A stretch of 64,000 nucleotides of DNA from CAMLIZ01 sp036231905 (GCF_036231905.1 NZ_JAZARE010000006.1:124001-188000), one strand, 5' to 3'. Positions 33,103-42,197 are shown, numbered from the stretch's first letter. The notes: generated from the sequence alone by a model not told the origin. Made by a program: numbers and translations.

Positions 33103-34095
33103 TCAGAACGGGTTGCTGATGGCGCGATTGGCGGCCAGCGAGCCGATGGACGACTGCCCCACCGGGCTCAGCATGGTGCTGCCGGCCCACAGGTGCGACG
33201 TCGAGCTGATACCCGTCGCCAGGTTGGCGGTGGTGCAGCCCAGCAGGTCGGCCGTGGCCGGTGCGGTGCAGGCCGCCGCGGTGACGTTCAGTCCCGTGGA
33301 AAAGTTGGTCAGGTTCTGGATCGCGGTGTCGCCGAACACCAGGCCGATCAGGTGACCGTCGTTGATCAGGTTCAGCTGCAAGGCCGTATTGAACTCCAGG
33401 GTCATGCGCGACAGCAGCGCGGCACGGCCGGGGTTGGCCGTCTCCTGGGCGCGCGCAAACGGGGTGAGGCCGACGTCCGGGATACGGACCACGATGACCG
33501 CCGGGCCGGCCACGGCAATGCGGTTGGCTTGCTCCGCCAGCGCCTTGGCCCGCACGCGCAGGTTGTCCATGATGGTCGCTTCGGGCGTCGCCGGGTACAG
33601 CGCGTACTGTTCGAGCACGTCGTTCTGGCCCGCCATCAGGGTGACGACGTCCTTGTCGGTAAAGCCGCCGTTGCTGGTGGCGAGGAAGTTGTCGATCTGG
33701 GTGGCGATGTCGGTCGACTTGGCGCTGACGGTGGCCAGGATCTTGCCGCTGGACGTCGCGGCACTGCCCTTGCACTCGTCGAACACCAGGCCGAAGGCCG
33801 AGGCCACGCTCTGGATCCACAGCGGGTTGCTGGTGCACACCGCCACGGCTGGCGGATTGGGGTTCTCCGCGGAACTGGCCGGCGCAGCGAACGAATTGAT
33901 CGTGTACTTGAGGCCCTGCGAGGTGCCGTTGGGCACGATCACGCTGGCCTCGTCGCCGAACGCGAGGATGCGGTTGGGCCGGAAGGGATCGATCTGATCG
34001 CCGCCGCCACAACCAGCCAGGGCCAGCAACGCCGCAGCGGCCGCTCCTGCGAAGCAGCGCAACGCAGCGCGCGCGGAAATACCTGAGAACTTCAT
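33103..34095 (-). CDS. SGNH/GDSL-like lipoprotein with altered catalytic residues
   Basis: The 330-aa protein begins at an ATG with GGAGG five bases upstream and has a lipoprotein signal ending LLALAGC (Cys29). The SGNH-type fold is suggested by ILAFGDEAS (45-51, where GDS is usual), a central MAGQND (block III GxND), and a C-terminal HLWAGSTMLSPVGQ where family members have Asp-x-x-His. Thus the nucleophile Ser is replaced by Glu and the late Asp and His are Gly and Met. It is probably a non-catalytic relative, or uses other residues. A terminator follows at 33055. Its partner and role are unknown. Confidence 0.7.
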   Translation of the reverse strand: MKFSGISARAALRCFAGAAAAALLALAGCGGGDQIDPFRPNRILAFGDEASVIVPNGTSQGLKYTINSFAAPASSAENPNPPAVAVCTSNPLWIQSVASAFGLVFDECKGSAATSSGKILATVSAKSTDIATQIDNFLATSNGGFTDKDVVTLMAGQNDVLEQYALYPATPEATIMDNLRVRAKALAEQANRIAVAGPAVIVVRIPDVGLTPFARAQETANPGRAALLSRMTLEFNTALQLNLINDGHLIGLVFGDTAIQNLTNFSTGLNVTAAACTAPATADLLGCTTANLATGISSTSHLWAGSTMLSPVGQSSIGSLAANRAISNPF

Positions 34096-34132
34096 CGAAC
34101 CTCCAGATTGCCGGATGGATGGGCCGGGCCGA

Positions 34133-35128
34133 TCACGCGGCCGCCGCCCGCTGCAGCCGGTCGCGCACGCCGTCCCAATCGGGCGTGTCGGGCGGCTGCT
34201 CCACCCAGATGAGCTGCGCACCCCGGTCATCGAAGTCGCGCAGCACCGAGAACAACTCCTGCGCCGCCTGCGCCGCGCTGTGCGGCATCCAGCGGTGCAT
34301 CACGGTGCCGGTGGGCCCGCTCGGGCGCACCGTGCGGGAATATACCGCCAGCGTGTGAACGGCCCCGTTCTCACCAGCCAGGGCATCGAGGGCATCGGCC
34401 AGCTCGGCGCCGGCCATGAGGCGAACACGGGCGTTGGGCGCGTAGTGCGCCTCCAGCGTGCCGGACGCACGCGGCGCCTGCGCATCGCGGTCGTGCAGGG
34501 GCTCGCCAAGCACCGCCTCGATCTGCGCGCGGGTCAGCACGCCCGGACGCAGCAGCACCGCATGGCCACGGGTGCAGTCCACGATGCTGGACTCGATGCC
34601 CACCGCACAGGCGCCGCCGTCCAGCACCATCAGCGCCGGCCCGAACTCGTCGGCCACATGCTGGGCGGTGGTGGGGCTCACGCGCCCGAAGCGGTTGGCG
34701 CTGGGCGCGGCCACGCCTTTCACCCCGCGCTGCGCCGCCGCCTGCAGCAGGGCGTGGGCCACGGGATGCGCCGGGCAGCGCAGGCCCACGCTGGCCTGGC
34801 CGCCGGCCGCCGCGCTGGCACGCTCGGGCCGGCGCGGCACGATGATGGTCAGGGGCCCGGGCCAGAAGGCCTGCATCAGGCGCTGCGCCAGCGGCGACAG
34901 CTCGGCGGCGAACTGGCCCGCCTGCGCCGCATCGGCCAGGTGCACGATGAGCGGGTGGTCGGCCGGCCGGCCCTTGGCGGCAAAGATGCCGGCCACCGCT
35001 GCGTCGTCATCGGCCCGCGCACCCAGCCCATAGACGGTTTCAGTGGGAAACGCCACCAGGCCGCCAGCGACCAGCTGGTCCGCCGCAGCTGCGATCGCAG
35101 CCGGCTCGGTGCCTGGATGCAGCGGCAT
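34133..35128 (-). CDS. L-threonylcarbamoyladenylate synthase (Sua5 type)
   Basis: The 331-aa enzyme makes threonylcarbamoyl-AMP from threonine, bicarbonate and ATP, the donor for t6A in tRNA. The YrdC domain shows VAFPTETVYGLGARA, KGRPADHPLIVH and PSANRFGRVSPTT, VGIESSIVDC and LLRPG. A C-terminal Sua5 domain (about 215-331) with SGTLEAHYAPN distinguishes it from short TsaC. It ends the purE-purK-sua5 unit, 6 bp after purK. TsaB is encoded about 5 kb away. Confidence 0.96.
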   Translation of the reverse strand: MPLHPGTEPAAIAAAADQLVAGGLVAFPTETVYGLGARADDDAAVAGIFAAKGRPADHPLIVHLADAAQAGQFAAELSPLAQRLMQAFWPGPLTIIVPRRPERASAAAGGQASVGLRCPAHPVAHALLQAAAQRGVKGVAAPSANRFGRVSPTTAQHVADEFGPALMVLDGGACAVGIESSIVDCTRGHAVLLRPGVLTRAQIEAVLGEPLHDRDAQAPRASGTLEAHYAPNARVRLMAGAELADALDALAGENGAVHTLAVYSRTVRPSGPTGTVMHRWMPHSAAQAAQELFSVLRDFDDRGAQLIWVEQPPDTPDWDGVRDRLQRAAAA

Positions 35129-35134
35129 GCGGCG

Positions 35135-36295
35135 TCAGAAGGCCGGCAGGCCGAGTATGCGGGCCACCTGCAACGCAATGTCGCGTGCGGCCTGCGCCGT
35201 GGCGGCGGTCACCGTGAGGTGGCCCATCTTGCGGCCGCGGCGCGCCTGGGCCTTGCCGTACAGGTGGAGGTGCACACCGGGCACGGCCAGCACCTGCGCC
35301 CAGGCGGGCGTGCGCTCGGTGCCGCCGGCATCGAACCACAGGTCGCCCAGCAGGTTGAGCATCACGGCCGGCGAGTGCAGCCGCGGCGCCACCAGCGGCA
35401 GGCCGGTCATCGCGCGCACCTGCAGCTCGAACTGCGACACGTCGCAGGCATCGATGCTGTAGTGGCCCGAGTTGTGCGGCCGCGGCGCCATCTCGTTGGC
35501 GACCAGCGTGCCGTCGGCCAACACGAAGAACTCCACGCACAGCACGCCCACGTAGTCGAGCGACGCGGCGATGCGCTCGGCGCACGCCACGGCCTGCTGC
35601 CGCTGCGCTTCGCTCGCGTCCGGGGCCGGCACCTGGGTGACCGCCAGGATGCCGTCGCGGTGCAGGTTCTGCTGTACCGGCAGGTGCACCACTTCACCAT
35701 CCCGGCTGCGCGCGACCACCACGCTGAGTTCGAGCGCCAGGGGCAGCATCTTCTCCAGCACGCAAGGCGCCTGCTTCAGCTCGCCCCAGGCCTGCGCGAG
35801 CTCGGCGCGGTCGCGCACCCGCACCTGGCCCTTGCCGTCGTAGCCCATGCGCGCGGTTTTCAGGATGCCGGGCAGCAGCTCATCGCCCACAGCATCCAGC
35901 TGCGCCTGCGTCTGGATCAGCGCATGGGGCGCGCACGGCACGCCGCAGCGCACGAACTGCGCCTTCTCGGCCGCCCTGTCCTGGCACACGGCCACCGCCG
36001 CGGCCGACGGCGCCACCGGCCGCTGGCCCGCCAGCGTGGCCAGGGCTTCGGCCGGCACGTTCTCGAACTCGGTGGTCACGGCGGCGCTGCGGGCGGCCAG
36101 CTCACGCAGGCCGTCAGCGTCCAGGTAGCCGGTGCGCACATGGTGGTGGGACACCGTGCCGGCCGGACTGTCGGCATCGGCGTCCAGCACCGCGGTGGCA
36201 TAACCCAGGGCCTGGGCCGCGTGCACGAACATGCGACCGAGCTGGCCGCCACCCAGCACACCCAGCGTGGCACCTGGCAGGATGGGGGTTGTCAT
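35135..36295 (-). CDS. purK: 5-(carboxyamino)imidazole ribonucleotide synthase
   Basis: The 386-aa ATP-grasp enzyme carboxylates aminoimidazole ribonucleotide to N5-CAIR in purine synthesis. It shows LGVLGGGQLGRMFVHAAQALG at the N-terminus, TEFENVP, KTARMGYDGKGQ, and CVEFFVLADGTLVANEMAPRPHNSGHYSIDAC with the metal site. The start overlaps the purE stop by four bases (ATGA). Tight coupling with purE makes sense because N5-CAIR is the PurE substrate. Sua5 follows on the same strand. Confidence 0.98.
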   Translation of the reverse strand: MTTPILPGATLGVLGGGQLGRMFVHAAQALGYATAVLDADADSPAGTVSHHHVRTGYLDADGLRELAARSAAVTTEFENVPAEALATLAGQRPVAPSAAAVAVCQDRAAEKAQFVRCGVPCAPHALIQTQAQLDAVGDELLPGILKTARMGYDGKGQVRVRDRAELAQAWGELKQAPCVLEKMLPLALELSVVVARSRDGEVVHLPVQQNLHRDGILAVTQVPAPDASEAQRQQAVACAERIAASLDYVGVLCVEFFVLADGTLVANEMAPRPHNSGHYSIDACDVSQFELQVRAMTGLPLVAPRLHSPAVMLNLLGDLWFDAGGTERTPAWAQVLAVPGVHLHLYGKAQARRGRKMGHLTVTAATAQAARDIALQVARILGLPAF

Positions 36296-36789
36296 TTGAG
36301 CTCTTGTGTCATCGCGCGTGCCGCCTCGGTCTGGCGGGCGCGGTAGGCCTCCAGCCGGGCACGCAAGCTGGCGTCGGAATTGGCGAGCATGGCCACCGCG
36401 AACAGCGCCGCGTTGGCCGCGCCCGCGGTGCCGATCGCAAAGGTGGCCACCGGAATCCCCTTCGGCATCTGCACGATCGAATGCAGCGAATCCACGCCCT
36501 GCAGGTGGCGGCTGGCCACCGGCACGCCGAGCACCGGCACGGTGGTCTTGGCGGCCAGCATGCCGGGCAGGTGGGCGGCGCCGCCGGCACCGGCGATGAT
36601 GGCCTGCAAGCCCCGCGCAGCCGCGCCTTCGGCATAGGCGAACATGTCGTCGGGCATGCGGTGCGCGGAGACAACACGCGCTTCATGGGGGATGCCGAAC
36701 TCGGCGAGAATCTGGGCCGCGTGCCGCAGGGTGTCCCAGTCGCTGCTGGACCCCATCACCACGCCGACCACGGGAGGGGCGCTCGTCAA
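36292..36789 (-). CDS. purE: N5-CAIR mutase
   Basis: The 165-aa enzyme rearranges N5-CAIR to CAIR. Residues VVMGSSSDWDTL, VVSAHRMPD, IIAGAGGAAHLPGM and the C-terminal VATFAIG / NAALFAVAML match PurE class I. The start is a TTG at 36789 with GGAGCGAG spaced 7 bases upstream. An in-frame ATG exists only at VMGSSS, which would remove part of the nucleotide site, so the TTG is favoured. The end overlaps purK (ATGA). It is divergent from the thioredoxin-like gene by 61 bp. Confidence 0.96.
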   Translation of the reverse strand: MTSAPPVVGVVMGSSSDWDTLRHAAQILAEFGIPHEARVVSAHRMPDDMFAYAEGAAARGLQAIIAGAGGAAHLPGMLAAKTTVPVLGVPVASRHLQGVDSLHSIVQMPKGIPVATFAIGTAGAANAALFAVAMLANSDASLRARLEAYRARQTEAARAMTQELK

Positions 36790-36850
36790 GGCTCGCTCCG
36801 GGGCTTGAGAAAACCTTGAATTGTAGGCGGCGTGCTCCCACGTCCTTCCC

Positions 36851-37795
36851 ATGATCGACATCACCCTCCAAAACTTCGAAGCCGACCTGATCCAGGACTC
36901 GCTGCGCCAACCGGTGCTGCTGGACATCTGGGCCCCCTGGTGCGGGCCGTGCAAGGCGCTCAGCCCCATCCTGGAGAAGCTGGAGGTGGAGTACGCCGGC
37001 CGCTTCAAGCTGGCCAAGCTCAACAGCGATGAGCAGCCCGAGATCGCCGGCCAGCTGAGCCAGGCCTTCGGCGTGCGCAGCATCCCGTTCTGCGTGCTGT
37101 TCGACCAGGGCCAGCCGGTGGATGGTTTCGTCGGCGCCCTGCCCGAAGGGCAGATCCGCCAGTTCCTCGACAAGCACGTCCCCAGCCCGGAAGAGCTCGA
37201 GGCCGAGGAGCAGACGGAAGAGGCCGCCGACCTGGCGGCCCAGGGCGACACCGGCAGCGCACTCGACCGGCTGCAGCAGGCGGTGGCCATCGACCCGGCC
37301 AACGACGCCGTGCGCTGCGACTACGTCAAGCTGCTGCTGGAGCAGGGCCGCGTCGAGCAGGCCCGCCAGGCCTGGGAGCCGGTGGCCAGCAAGGCCATGC
37401 TGGACCAGCGCATCGCGGCGCTGGGCCACTGGCTGCAGGCTGCCGAAAAAGCCGGCAGCGCGCGCAGCGAAGCCGACCTGGCTGCCGCCATCGCGGCAAA
37501 CCGGCGCGACTTCGACGCACGCTTCGAACTGGCGCAGACCCACCTCGCCGCCGGCCGCTTCACCCAGGCCATGGATGAGCTGCTCGAGATCATCATGCGC
37601 GACAAGGCCTGGAACGACGAGCTCGCGCGCAAGACCTACGTGAGCATCCTGGAGCTGATGACCAAGCCGGCACCCAAGCCGAGCGCAGCGGCCGAAGCCA
37701 AGGGCACGCTGGAGCTCACCGGCAAGGCCGCCGTGGCGCCCGCCGACCCGGTGGTGGACCAGTATCGGCGCAAGCTCAGCATGGCGCTGTTCTGA
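36851..37795 (+). CDS. cnoX: CnoX/YbbN-like thioredoxin with TPR domain
   Basis: The 314-aa protein joins an N-terminal thioredoxin domain (1-110, WAPWCGPC with C31 and C34, cis-Pro in SIPF) to a C-terminal helical repeat region (about 115-275) with GxxxxAxxxL TPR signatures. It resembles CnoX, a chaperedoxin that protects clients from oxidation and passes them to chaperonin. The full WCGPC suggests active redox function; the E. coli protein has lost the first cysteine. It lies on the plus strand between purE and the minus-strand TPR gene. Confidence 0.93.
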   Translation: MIDITLQNFEADLIQDSLRQPVLLDIWAPWCGPCKALSPILEKLEVEYAGRFKLAKLNSDEQPEIAGQLSQAFGVRSIPFCVLFDQGQPVDGFVGALPEGQIRQFLDKHVPSPEELEAEEQTEEAADLAAQGDTGSALDRLQQAVAIDPANDAVRCDYVKLLLEQGRVEQARQAWEPVASKAMLDQRIAALGHWLQAAEKAGSARSEADLAAAIAANRRDFDARFELAQTHLAAGRFTQAMDELLEIIMRDKAWNDELARKTYVSILELMTKPAPKPSAAAEAKGTLELTGKAAVAPADPVVDQYRRKLSMALF

Positions 37796-37814
37796 CGCGC
37801 CATGCCGGCGCGCA

Positions 37815-38921
37815 TCAGGCCGGCGTGATGCCGTCGAGCGCCGCGTCCAACAGGGCGGCCTGGCGGCGCTGGTCCTGCCGGTGGGTCTCGCAATCGCGCT
37901 GGGCCGCCTCGGTGAGCGACGCAGCGGTCGCCTCATCGCCAAGCTGCTGGAACACCTGCGCCAGCCGGGCCTGGGCCATGGCCCGGTCGTCGGTGTCGCA
38001 TGGCGCCTGCAGGCCCTGCAAGGCCTGATCTGCGTCCACCCGGCCCTCGGCGTGGCGGTCCAGCTGAAGCAGGCACCAGGCCCGATCGGCCAGCACCACG
38101 GATTCCATGCGGGCGCGGAAGTGCGGCTCGCTCCGCGGCCAGCACTCGTCGAACAGCGCCAGCGCCTCGGCATGGCGGCCTTCGAGCACCAGCAACTGCG
38201 CGCGCAGCAGCGGGCCCAGCCAGCTGAGGGATTGCACGCCGCTCACTGCATCGAACTGGCCGGACGATTCGGCGCTGATCACGGCGCCCACGGCGCGGCG
38301 CTCGCAATGGCGGTCGAACGCGGCCGCCCAGCGCGCCTGCGTGCCGCGCAGCGAGGCCTGGTTGTAGATCAGCGCACTGATCGCCGCATCGTCGCCGTCG
38401 GCCATCGCATGGGTGCGCGCGGCCGTGTACCACGGCTGGGCCTGGTCCATCAGGCCCGCGAAGTGGTAGCCACAGGCCACGGTGAGGTTGACGCGCCAGC
38501 GGGCGGCATGGTGGTCCGGCGCCGCCAGGCGCAAGGCCTCGGCGCACAGCTCGGCCATGCGCTCACGCTGGCAGCGCACGTACTCGGTGTGGGCCAGCCA
38601 GGCGGCACTCAGCGCCTGCAGGGGCCGCATCTGCGCCGCGGCGCTGAGCGCGCGGGCGCGCTGGAAGCGGTCATGCGCCGCATGGCTCAAGCGGCTGCCG
38701 TGTTCGATCTGGCCTTCGGCCAGCGCCAGCCAGCCGCTCACGGCGACATGGGGCTGGTCGGCAAACTGGCGCTGGATCTCCTTCAGCTGCGTCTGCGCCA
38801 GCTCCACCTTGCCATGGCGGCCGAGGAAGCCGGCGCGCTCGGCGCGCAGGCAGGCCAGCTGCACGGGATCGCGCGTGCGGGCAATTGCGGCGTCAAGCTT
38901 GGCGAGCAGGCGGGAAGCCAT
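37815..38921 (-). CDS. Helical-repeat (TPR-like) protein of unknown function
   Basis: The 368-aa protein is nearly all helical and rich in Ala, Arg and Leu with repeating A-x-x-x-A-L patterns typical of TPR or similar repeats (for example RAEGLLALAEG-like segments and HAEALALFDECW). It has no signal peptide, no membrane segment and no enzymatic motif. Cysteine content is notable. It lies 7 bp after purC on the same strand, so it is probably in that operon. No specific function can be assigned from sequence. Confidence 0.7.
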   Translation of the reverse strand: MASRLLAKLDAAIARTRDPVQLACLRAERAGFLGRHGKVELAQTQLKEIQRQFADQPHVAVSGWLALAEGQIEHGSRLSHAAHDRFQRARALSAAAQMRPLQALSAAWLAHTEYVRCQRERMAELCAEALRLAAPDHHAARWRVNLTVACGYHFAGLMDQAQPWYTAARTHAMADGDDAAISALIYNQASLRGTQARWAAAFDRHCERRAVGAVISAESSGQFDAVSGVQSLSWLGPLLRAQLLVLEGRHAEALALFDECWPRSEPHFRARMESVVLADRAWCLLQLDRHAEGRVDADQALQGLQAPCDTDDRAMAQARLAQVFQQLGDEATAASLTEAAQRDCETHRQDQRRQAALLDAALDGITPA

Positions 38922-38928
38922 CGCGGGC

Positions 38929-39837
38929 TCACGCGGTCAGGCGCTGCAGCGCTTCCCGGTACTTCGCGGCCGTCTTCTCCACCACGTCCGCCGGCAGAGC
39001 GGGCGCGGGCGCCGTCTTGTTCCAGGGCTGGCCGTTCACCTGCGCCTGCTCAAGCCAGTCGCGCACGAACTGCTTGTCGTAGCTGGGCGGGTTGCGGCCG
39101 GCCTCGAAGGCGGCCTGGTAACCCTCCACCGGCCAGAAGCGCGAGGAGTCGGGCGTGAGCACCTCGTCCATCAGCGTGAGCGTGCCGTCGGCGTCCAGGC
39201 CGAATTCGAACTTGGTGTCCGCGATGATGATGCCCTTGCTGAGCGCGAAGTCGGCCGCCGCGCGGTACAGCCGTATCGAGACGTCGCGCACCTGAACCGC
39301 CAGCTCCAGCCCGATGGCCTGGGCGATCTGCTCGAAGCTCACGTTCTCGTCGTGTTCACCCACCGCCGCCTTGGTGGCGGGCGTGAAGATCGGCTGTGCC
39401 AGCTTGCCGGCATTCTTCAGGCCCTCGGGCAGCGCCACGCCACACACCGAGCGGCTGGCCTGGTATTCGGCCCAACCGGAGCCGGCCAGGTAACCGCGCA
39501 CCACAGCCTCCACCGGCAGCGGCTTCAGGCGCTTGACCAGCATGGAGCGCTCGCGCACCTGCGCCACCTCGTCGGGCGCCACCACGCTTTCCGGCGCCTC
39601 GCCGGTCAGGTGATTGGGCACGATGCCCTTGAGCTTGTCGAACCAGAACAGCGCCATCTGCGTGAGCAGCGCACCCTTGCCGGGAATCGGCTCGCCCATC
39701 ACCACGTCAAAGGCGGAGAGGCGGTCGCTGGCGACCATCAGGATGCGGTCCTCGCCCACCGCGTAGTTGTCGCGCACCTTGCCGCGGGCCAGCAAGGGAA
39801 GGGAATGCAGGGAGCTCTGGAGCAGCGCAGCGGTCAC
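38929..39837 (-). CDS. purC: SAICAR synthase
   Basis: The 302-aa enzyme joins CAIR and aspartate in purine synthesis. It shows LLARGKVRDNYAVG, VASDRLSAFD, GKGALLTQMALFWF, VRGYLAGSGWAEYQ, KFEFGLDADG and EVLTPDSSRFWP, all characteristic of the longer proteobacterial PurC. A GTG at 39837 is the chosen start (AGAGG six bases upstream); an open frame continues into DUF3667 but without homologous residues. It is in the same minus-strand cluster as purE and purK, with the helical-repeat gene following. Confidence 0.97.
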   Translation of the reverse strand: MTAALLQSSLHSLPLLARGKVRDNYAVGEDRILMVASDRLSAFDVVMGEPIPGKGALLTQMALFWFDKLKGIVPNHLTGEAPESVVAPDEVAQVRERSMLVKRLKPLPVEAVVRGYLAGSGWAEYQASRSVCGVALPEGLKNAGKLAQPIFTPATKAAVGEHDENVSFEQIAQAIGLELAVQVRDVSIRLYRAAADFALSKGIIIADTKFEFGLDADGTLTLMDEVLTPDSSRFWPVEGYQAAFEAGRNPPSYDKQFVRDWLEQAQVNGQPWNKTAPAPALPADVVEKTAAKYREALQRLTA

Positions 39838-39878
39838 GGAGGGCCTCTCGAATTCAGCGCGAATTGTAGGTGCGGCCC

Positions 39879-40766
39879 TCAGCCCCAGAGAAAGAGCCCC
39901 GCCACCAATCCGGTGGTTGCGACCATGAGGAGGAACAGGTACAGCGCGCTGATGAACACGCCGCGCAGCACCGTCATCTTCCAGCGCCCGTCGTACACCG
40001 TGCGCAGGGCCCACACGCCATAGCCCACCACACCCAGCACGCCCCAGAAGGTGGCCGCATCGGGCAGCAGCCACAACGCCAGCAGCGCCAGGAACCAGAA
40101 CGCATGCATGTGCAGGGCGAATACCACGTGCTCGCCATAACGCATGCGCCGGCTGCGGTAGGCCAGCATCACGATGGCTGCGAACACCGGCAACATCAGG
40201 AACACCGCGTAGGGCACCATCGATGTGAAGCGGGACAGGAAGTGCTCGCTGGCGCGTGGGTCCTGCTTCCAGCGCTGGGCGGCGCTCGCAATCGAGGTCT
40301 CCAGCCGGCCGCAGCGCGCGCCGGGCTTGAGGCATTCGGCGAGGTCCCCGGCGTCGTCCTCCACCACGCCCTCCTGCTCGATGGCCTGCTTCGGGTTGAG
40401 CAGGCCATGGCTGCCGGGCGGCGGCGGTGCACCCGGCATCAGCTTGATGATCAGGAAGAACAGGAAACTGCAGGTGAGGTACAGCCGCAGCGGCAGCACG
40501 TAGCGCCGGCGCCGGCCGGCAAAGTATTCGAGCGTGAGCTGGCCGGGCCGCGTGATCAGCAGCGTCAGCGTGCGCCACAGTGCGCCTTCCAGCGCGATGT
40601 AATGGCCGACGAATTCATGCAGGAACTCGCCCAGCGTGGGCGGGTGCAGCGCAGTCTCCTGGCCGCACTGCCCGCAGTAGCGCGGCGCGGGTGCCTGCAG
40701 GGCCAGTTCGCTGCCGCAGTTGCGGCACGCAGTGGCGGCATCGTGATGGTGCGACGTGTCGCTCAA
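39879..40766 (-). CDS. DUF3667 membrane protein with zinc ribbon
   Basis: The 295-aa protein begins at TTG 40766 after GGGAG with 7-base spacing. An N-terminal zinc ribbon (CRNCGSELALQAPAPRYCGQCG) precedes the DUF3667 block (TLGEFLHEFVGHYIALEGALWRTL). Five or so membrane helices follow: about 80-105, 195-215, 222-240, 245-265 and 275-293. Its function is unknown. It lies between fba and purC on the same strand. A loop of about 80 residues between the first two helices is probably exposed on one side of the membrane. Confidence 0.85.
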   Translation of the reverse strand: MSDTSHHHDAATACRNCGSELALQAPAPRYCGQCGQETALHPPTLGEFLHEFVGHYIALEGALWRTLTLLITRPGQLTLEYFAGRRRRYVLPLRLYLTCSFLFFLIIKLMPGAPPPPGSHGLLNPKQAIEQEGVVEDDAGDLAECLKPGARCGRLETSIASAAQRWKQDPRASEHFLSRFTSMVPYAVFLMLPVFAAIVMLAYRSRRMRYGEHVVFALHMHAFWFLALLALWLLPDAATFWGVLGVVGYGVWALRTVYDGRWKMTVLRGVFISALYLFLLMVATTGLVAGLFLWG

Positions 40767-40820
40767 CGGAAGGCTCCCTCTCTCGCCGGTCGGCGCGCGA
40801 TTATCGGCGGCCCAATGACA

Positions 40821-40842
40821 ACGGGCGCCTTTCGGCGCCCGT
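40821..40842 (-). terminator. Hairpin downstream of fba
   Basis: ACGGGCGCC (40821-40829), loop TTTC, GGCGCCCGT (40834-40842): a perfect 9-bp stem 37 bp after the fba stop. Read on the minus strand it is followed by TTGTCATT, only a poor T run, so termination may be partial, letting DUF3667 and purC be read from fba. Confidence 0.7.
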
Positions 40843-40878
40843 CGCAAGGCCGGCCCATCGGCCGGCCGGTGTGCTGGC

Positions 40879-41943
40879 TTATTGCACCACCTGGGCCAGC
40901 TCGCCGCTGGCATAGGCCTTGGCCACGTCGGTCAGCGCGCGGGCCTTGATCTTGGGCGCCTGGCCCTCGCAGCCGAATTCCATGTAGCGCTGCTTGCAGA
41001 TCGCCTTGGCGGCCTCGCGCGCGGGCTTCATCCACTCGCGCATGTCGAACTTGTCGGGGCTTTCGGCAAAGAGCTTGCGCACCGCGGCGGTCATCGCCAG
41101 GCGGATGTCAGTGTCGATGTTGATCTTGCGCACACCGTGCTTGATGGCCTCCTGGATCTCCTCCACCGGCACGCCGTAGGTTTCCTTCATGTTGCCGCCG
41201 TACTTGCGGATCTCGGCCAGCAGGTCCTGCGGCACGCTGGAGCTGCCGTGCATCACGAGGTGGGTGTTGGGAATGCGGCGGTGGATCTCCTTGATGCGGT
41301 CGATCGCGAGGATGTCGCCGGTGGGCTTGCGGCTGAACTTGTAGGCGCCGTGGCTGGTGCCGATGGCGATGGCCAGTGCGTCCAGCTGGGTCTTCTTCAC
41401 GAAGTCGGCCGCCTGTTCGGGGTCGGTGAGCAGCTGCTCGCGCGTCATGGTGGCGTCGGTGCCGTGGCCGTCTTCCTTGTCGCCGCGCATGGTTTCCAGC
41501 GAGCCCAGGCAGCCGAGTTCACCCTCGACCGTGACGCCCAGCTTGTGCGCCATGTCCACCACCTTCTTGGTGACATCGACGTTGTACTCGTAGCTGGCGA
41601 TGGTCTTGCCGTCGGCTTCCAGCGAGCCGTCCATCATCACCGAGGTGAAGCCCAGGTCGATGGCGCCCTTGCAGACGTCCGGGCTCTGGCCGTGGTCCTG
41701 GTGCATCACCAGCGGCACGGTGGGGTAGGCCTCCAGGGCCGCCAGGATCAGGTGCTTGATGAAGGGCTCGCCGGCGTATTTGCGGGCACCGGCGCTGGCC
41801 TGCAGGATCACCGGGGCGCCCACCTCGGCGGCGGCCGACATCACGGCTTGCACCTGCTCCAGGTTGTTGACGTTGAACGCCGGGATGCCATAGCCGTTTT
41901 CGGCGGCATGGTCGAGCAGCTGGCGCATCGAGACGAGTGGCAT
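40879..41943 (-). CDS. fba: Fructose-bisphosphate aldolase, class II
   Basis: The 354-aa zinc enzyme cleaves fructose-1,6-bisphosphate. It has the class II blocks: GIPAFNVNNLEQVQAV, MHQDHG with the first zinc His, FTSVMMDGS, VEGELGCLGSLETMRG, AIAIGTSHGAYKF, LVMHGSSSVP and INIDTDIRLA. The CbbA-like form typical of proteobacteria fits. A hairpin (40821-40842) follows it. Its upstream region (41944-42197) has tandem repeats at 42040-42060. It is separated from pyk by two plus-strand genes. Confidence 0.98.
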   Translation of the reverse strand: MPLVSMRQLLDHAAENGYGIPAFNVNNLEQVQAVMSAAAEVGAPVILQASAGARKYAGEPFIKHLILAALEAYPTVPLVMHQDHGQSPDVCKGAIDLGFTSVMMDGSLEADGKTIASYEYNVDVTKKVVDMAHKLGVTVEGELGCLGSLETMRGDKEDGHGTDATMTREQLLTDPEQAADFVKKTQLDALAIAIGTSHGAYKFSRKPTGDILAIDRIKEIHRRIPNTHLVMHGSSSVPQDLLAEIRKYGGNMKETYGVPVEEIQEAIKHGVRKINIDTDIRLAMTAAVRKLFAESPDKFDMREWMKPAREAAKAICKQRYMEFGCEGQAPKIKARALTDVAKAYASGELAQVVQ

Positions 41944-42197
41944 GACGGTCTCCAGAAGTGAAAAAACTTTGGCGGCGCGTGGGCAGCGCTTGGGGGTGTC
42001 GCCGGCGGAGAAGCAAGACAGGTGCCCTCGGCCGACTGTGCGCCGTAACCGCGCCGTAACTCAAGGGATTCTAACGATCACCCTGCTGGCCGGCCGGGCC
42101 GGCAGCTCCTACACTGCCGCCACCCCGCGAACCGGTGGACGGCGTTTGCCACCACCCTGCACATCACACAACAGCGGGGCAACCCTGGAGGGAAATC
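41944..42197. promoter_or_regulatory. Divergent region between fba and the M48-pilin gene, with tandem repeat
   Basis: This 254-bp stretch has no gene. GCGCCGTAAC occurs at 42040-42049 and again at 42051-42060 (11-bp period), about 100 bp upstream of the fba start; equal helical phasing suggests a regulator site. CTGGAGGG at 42185-42192 is the ribosome site of the M48-pilin gene. No consensus -35/-10 pair was seen. Confidence 0.4.
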
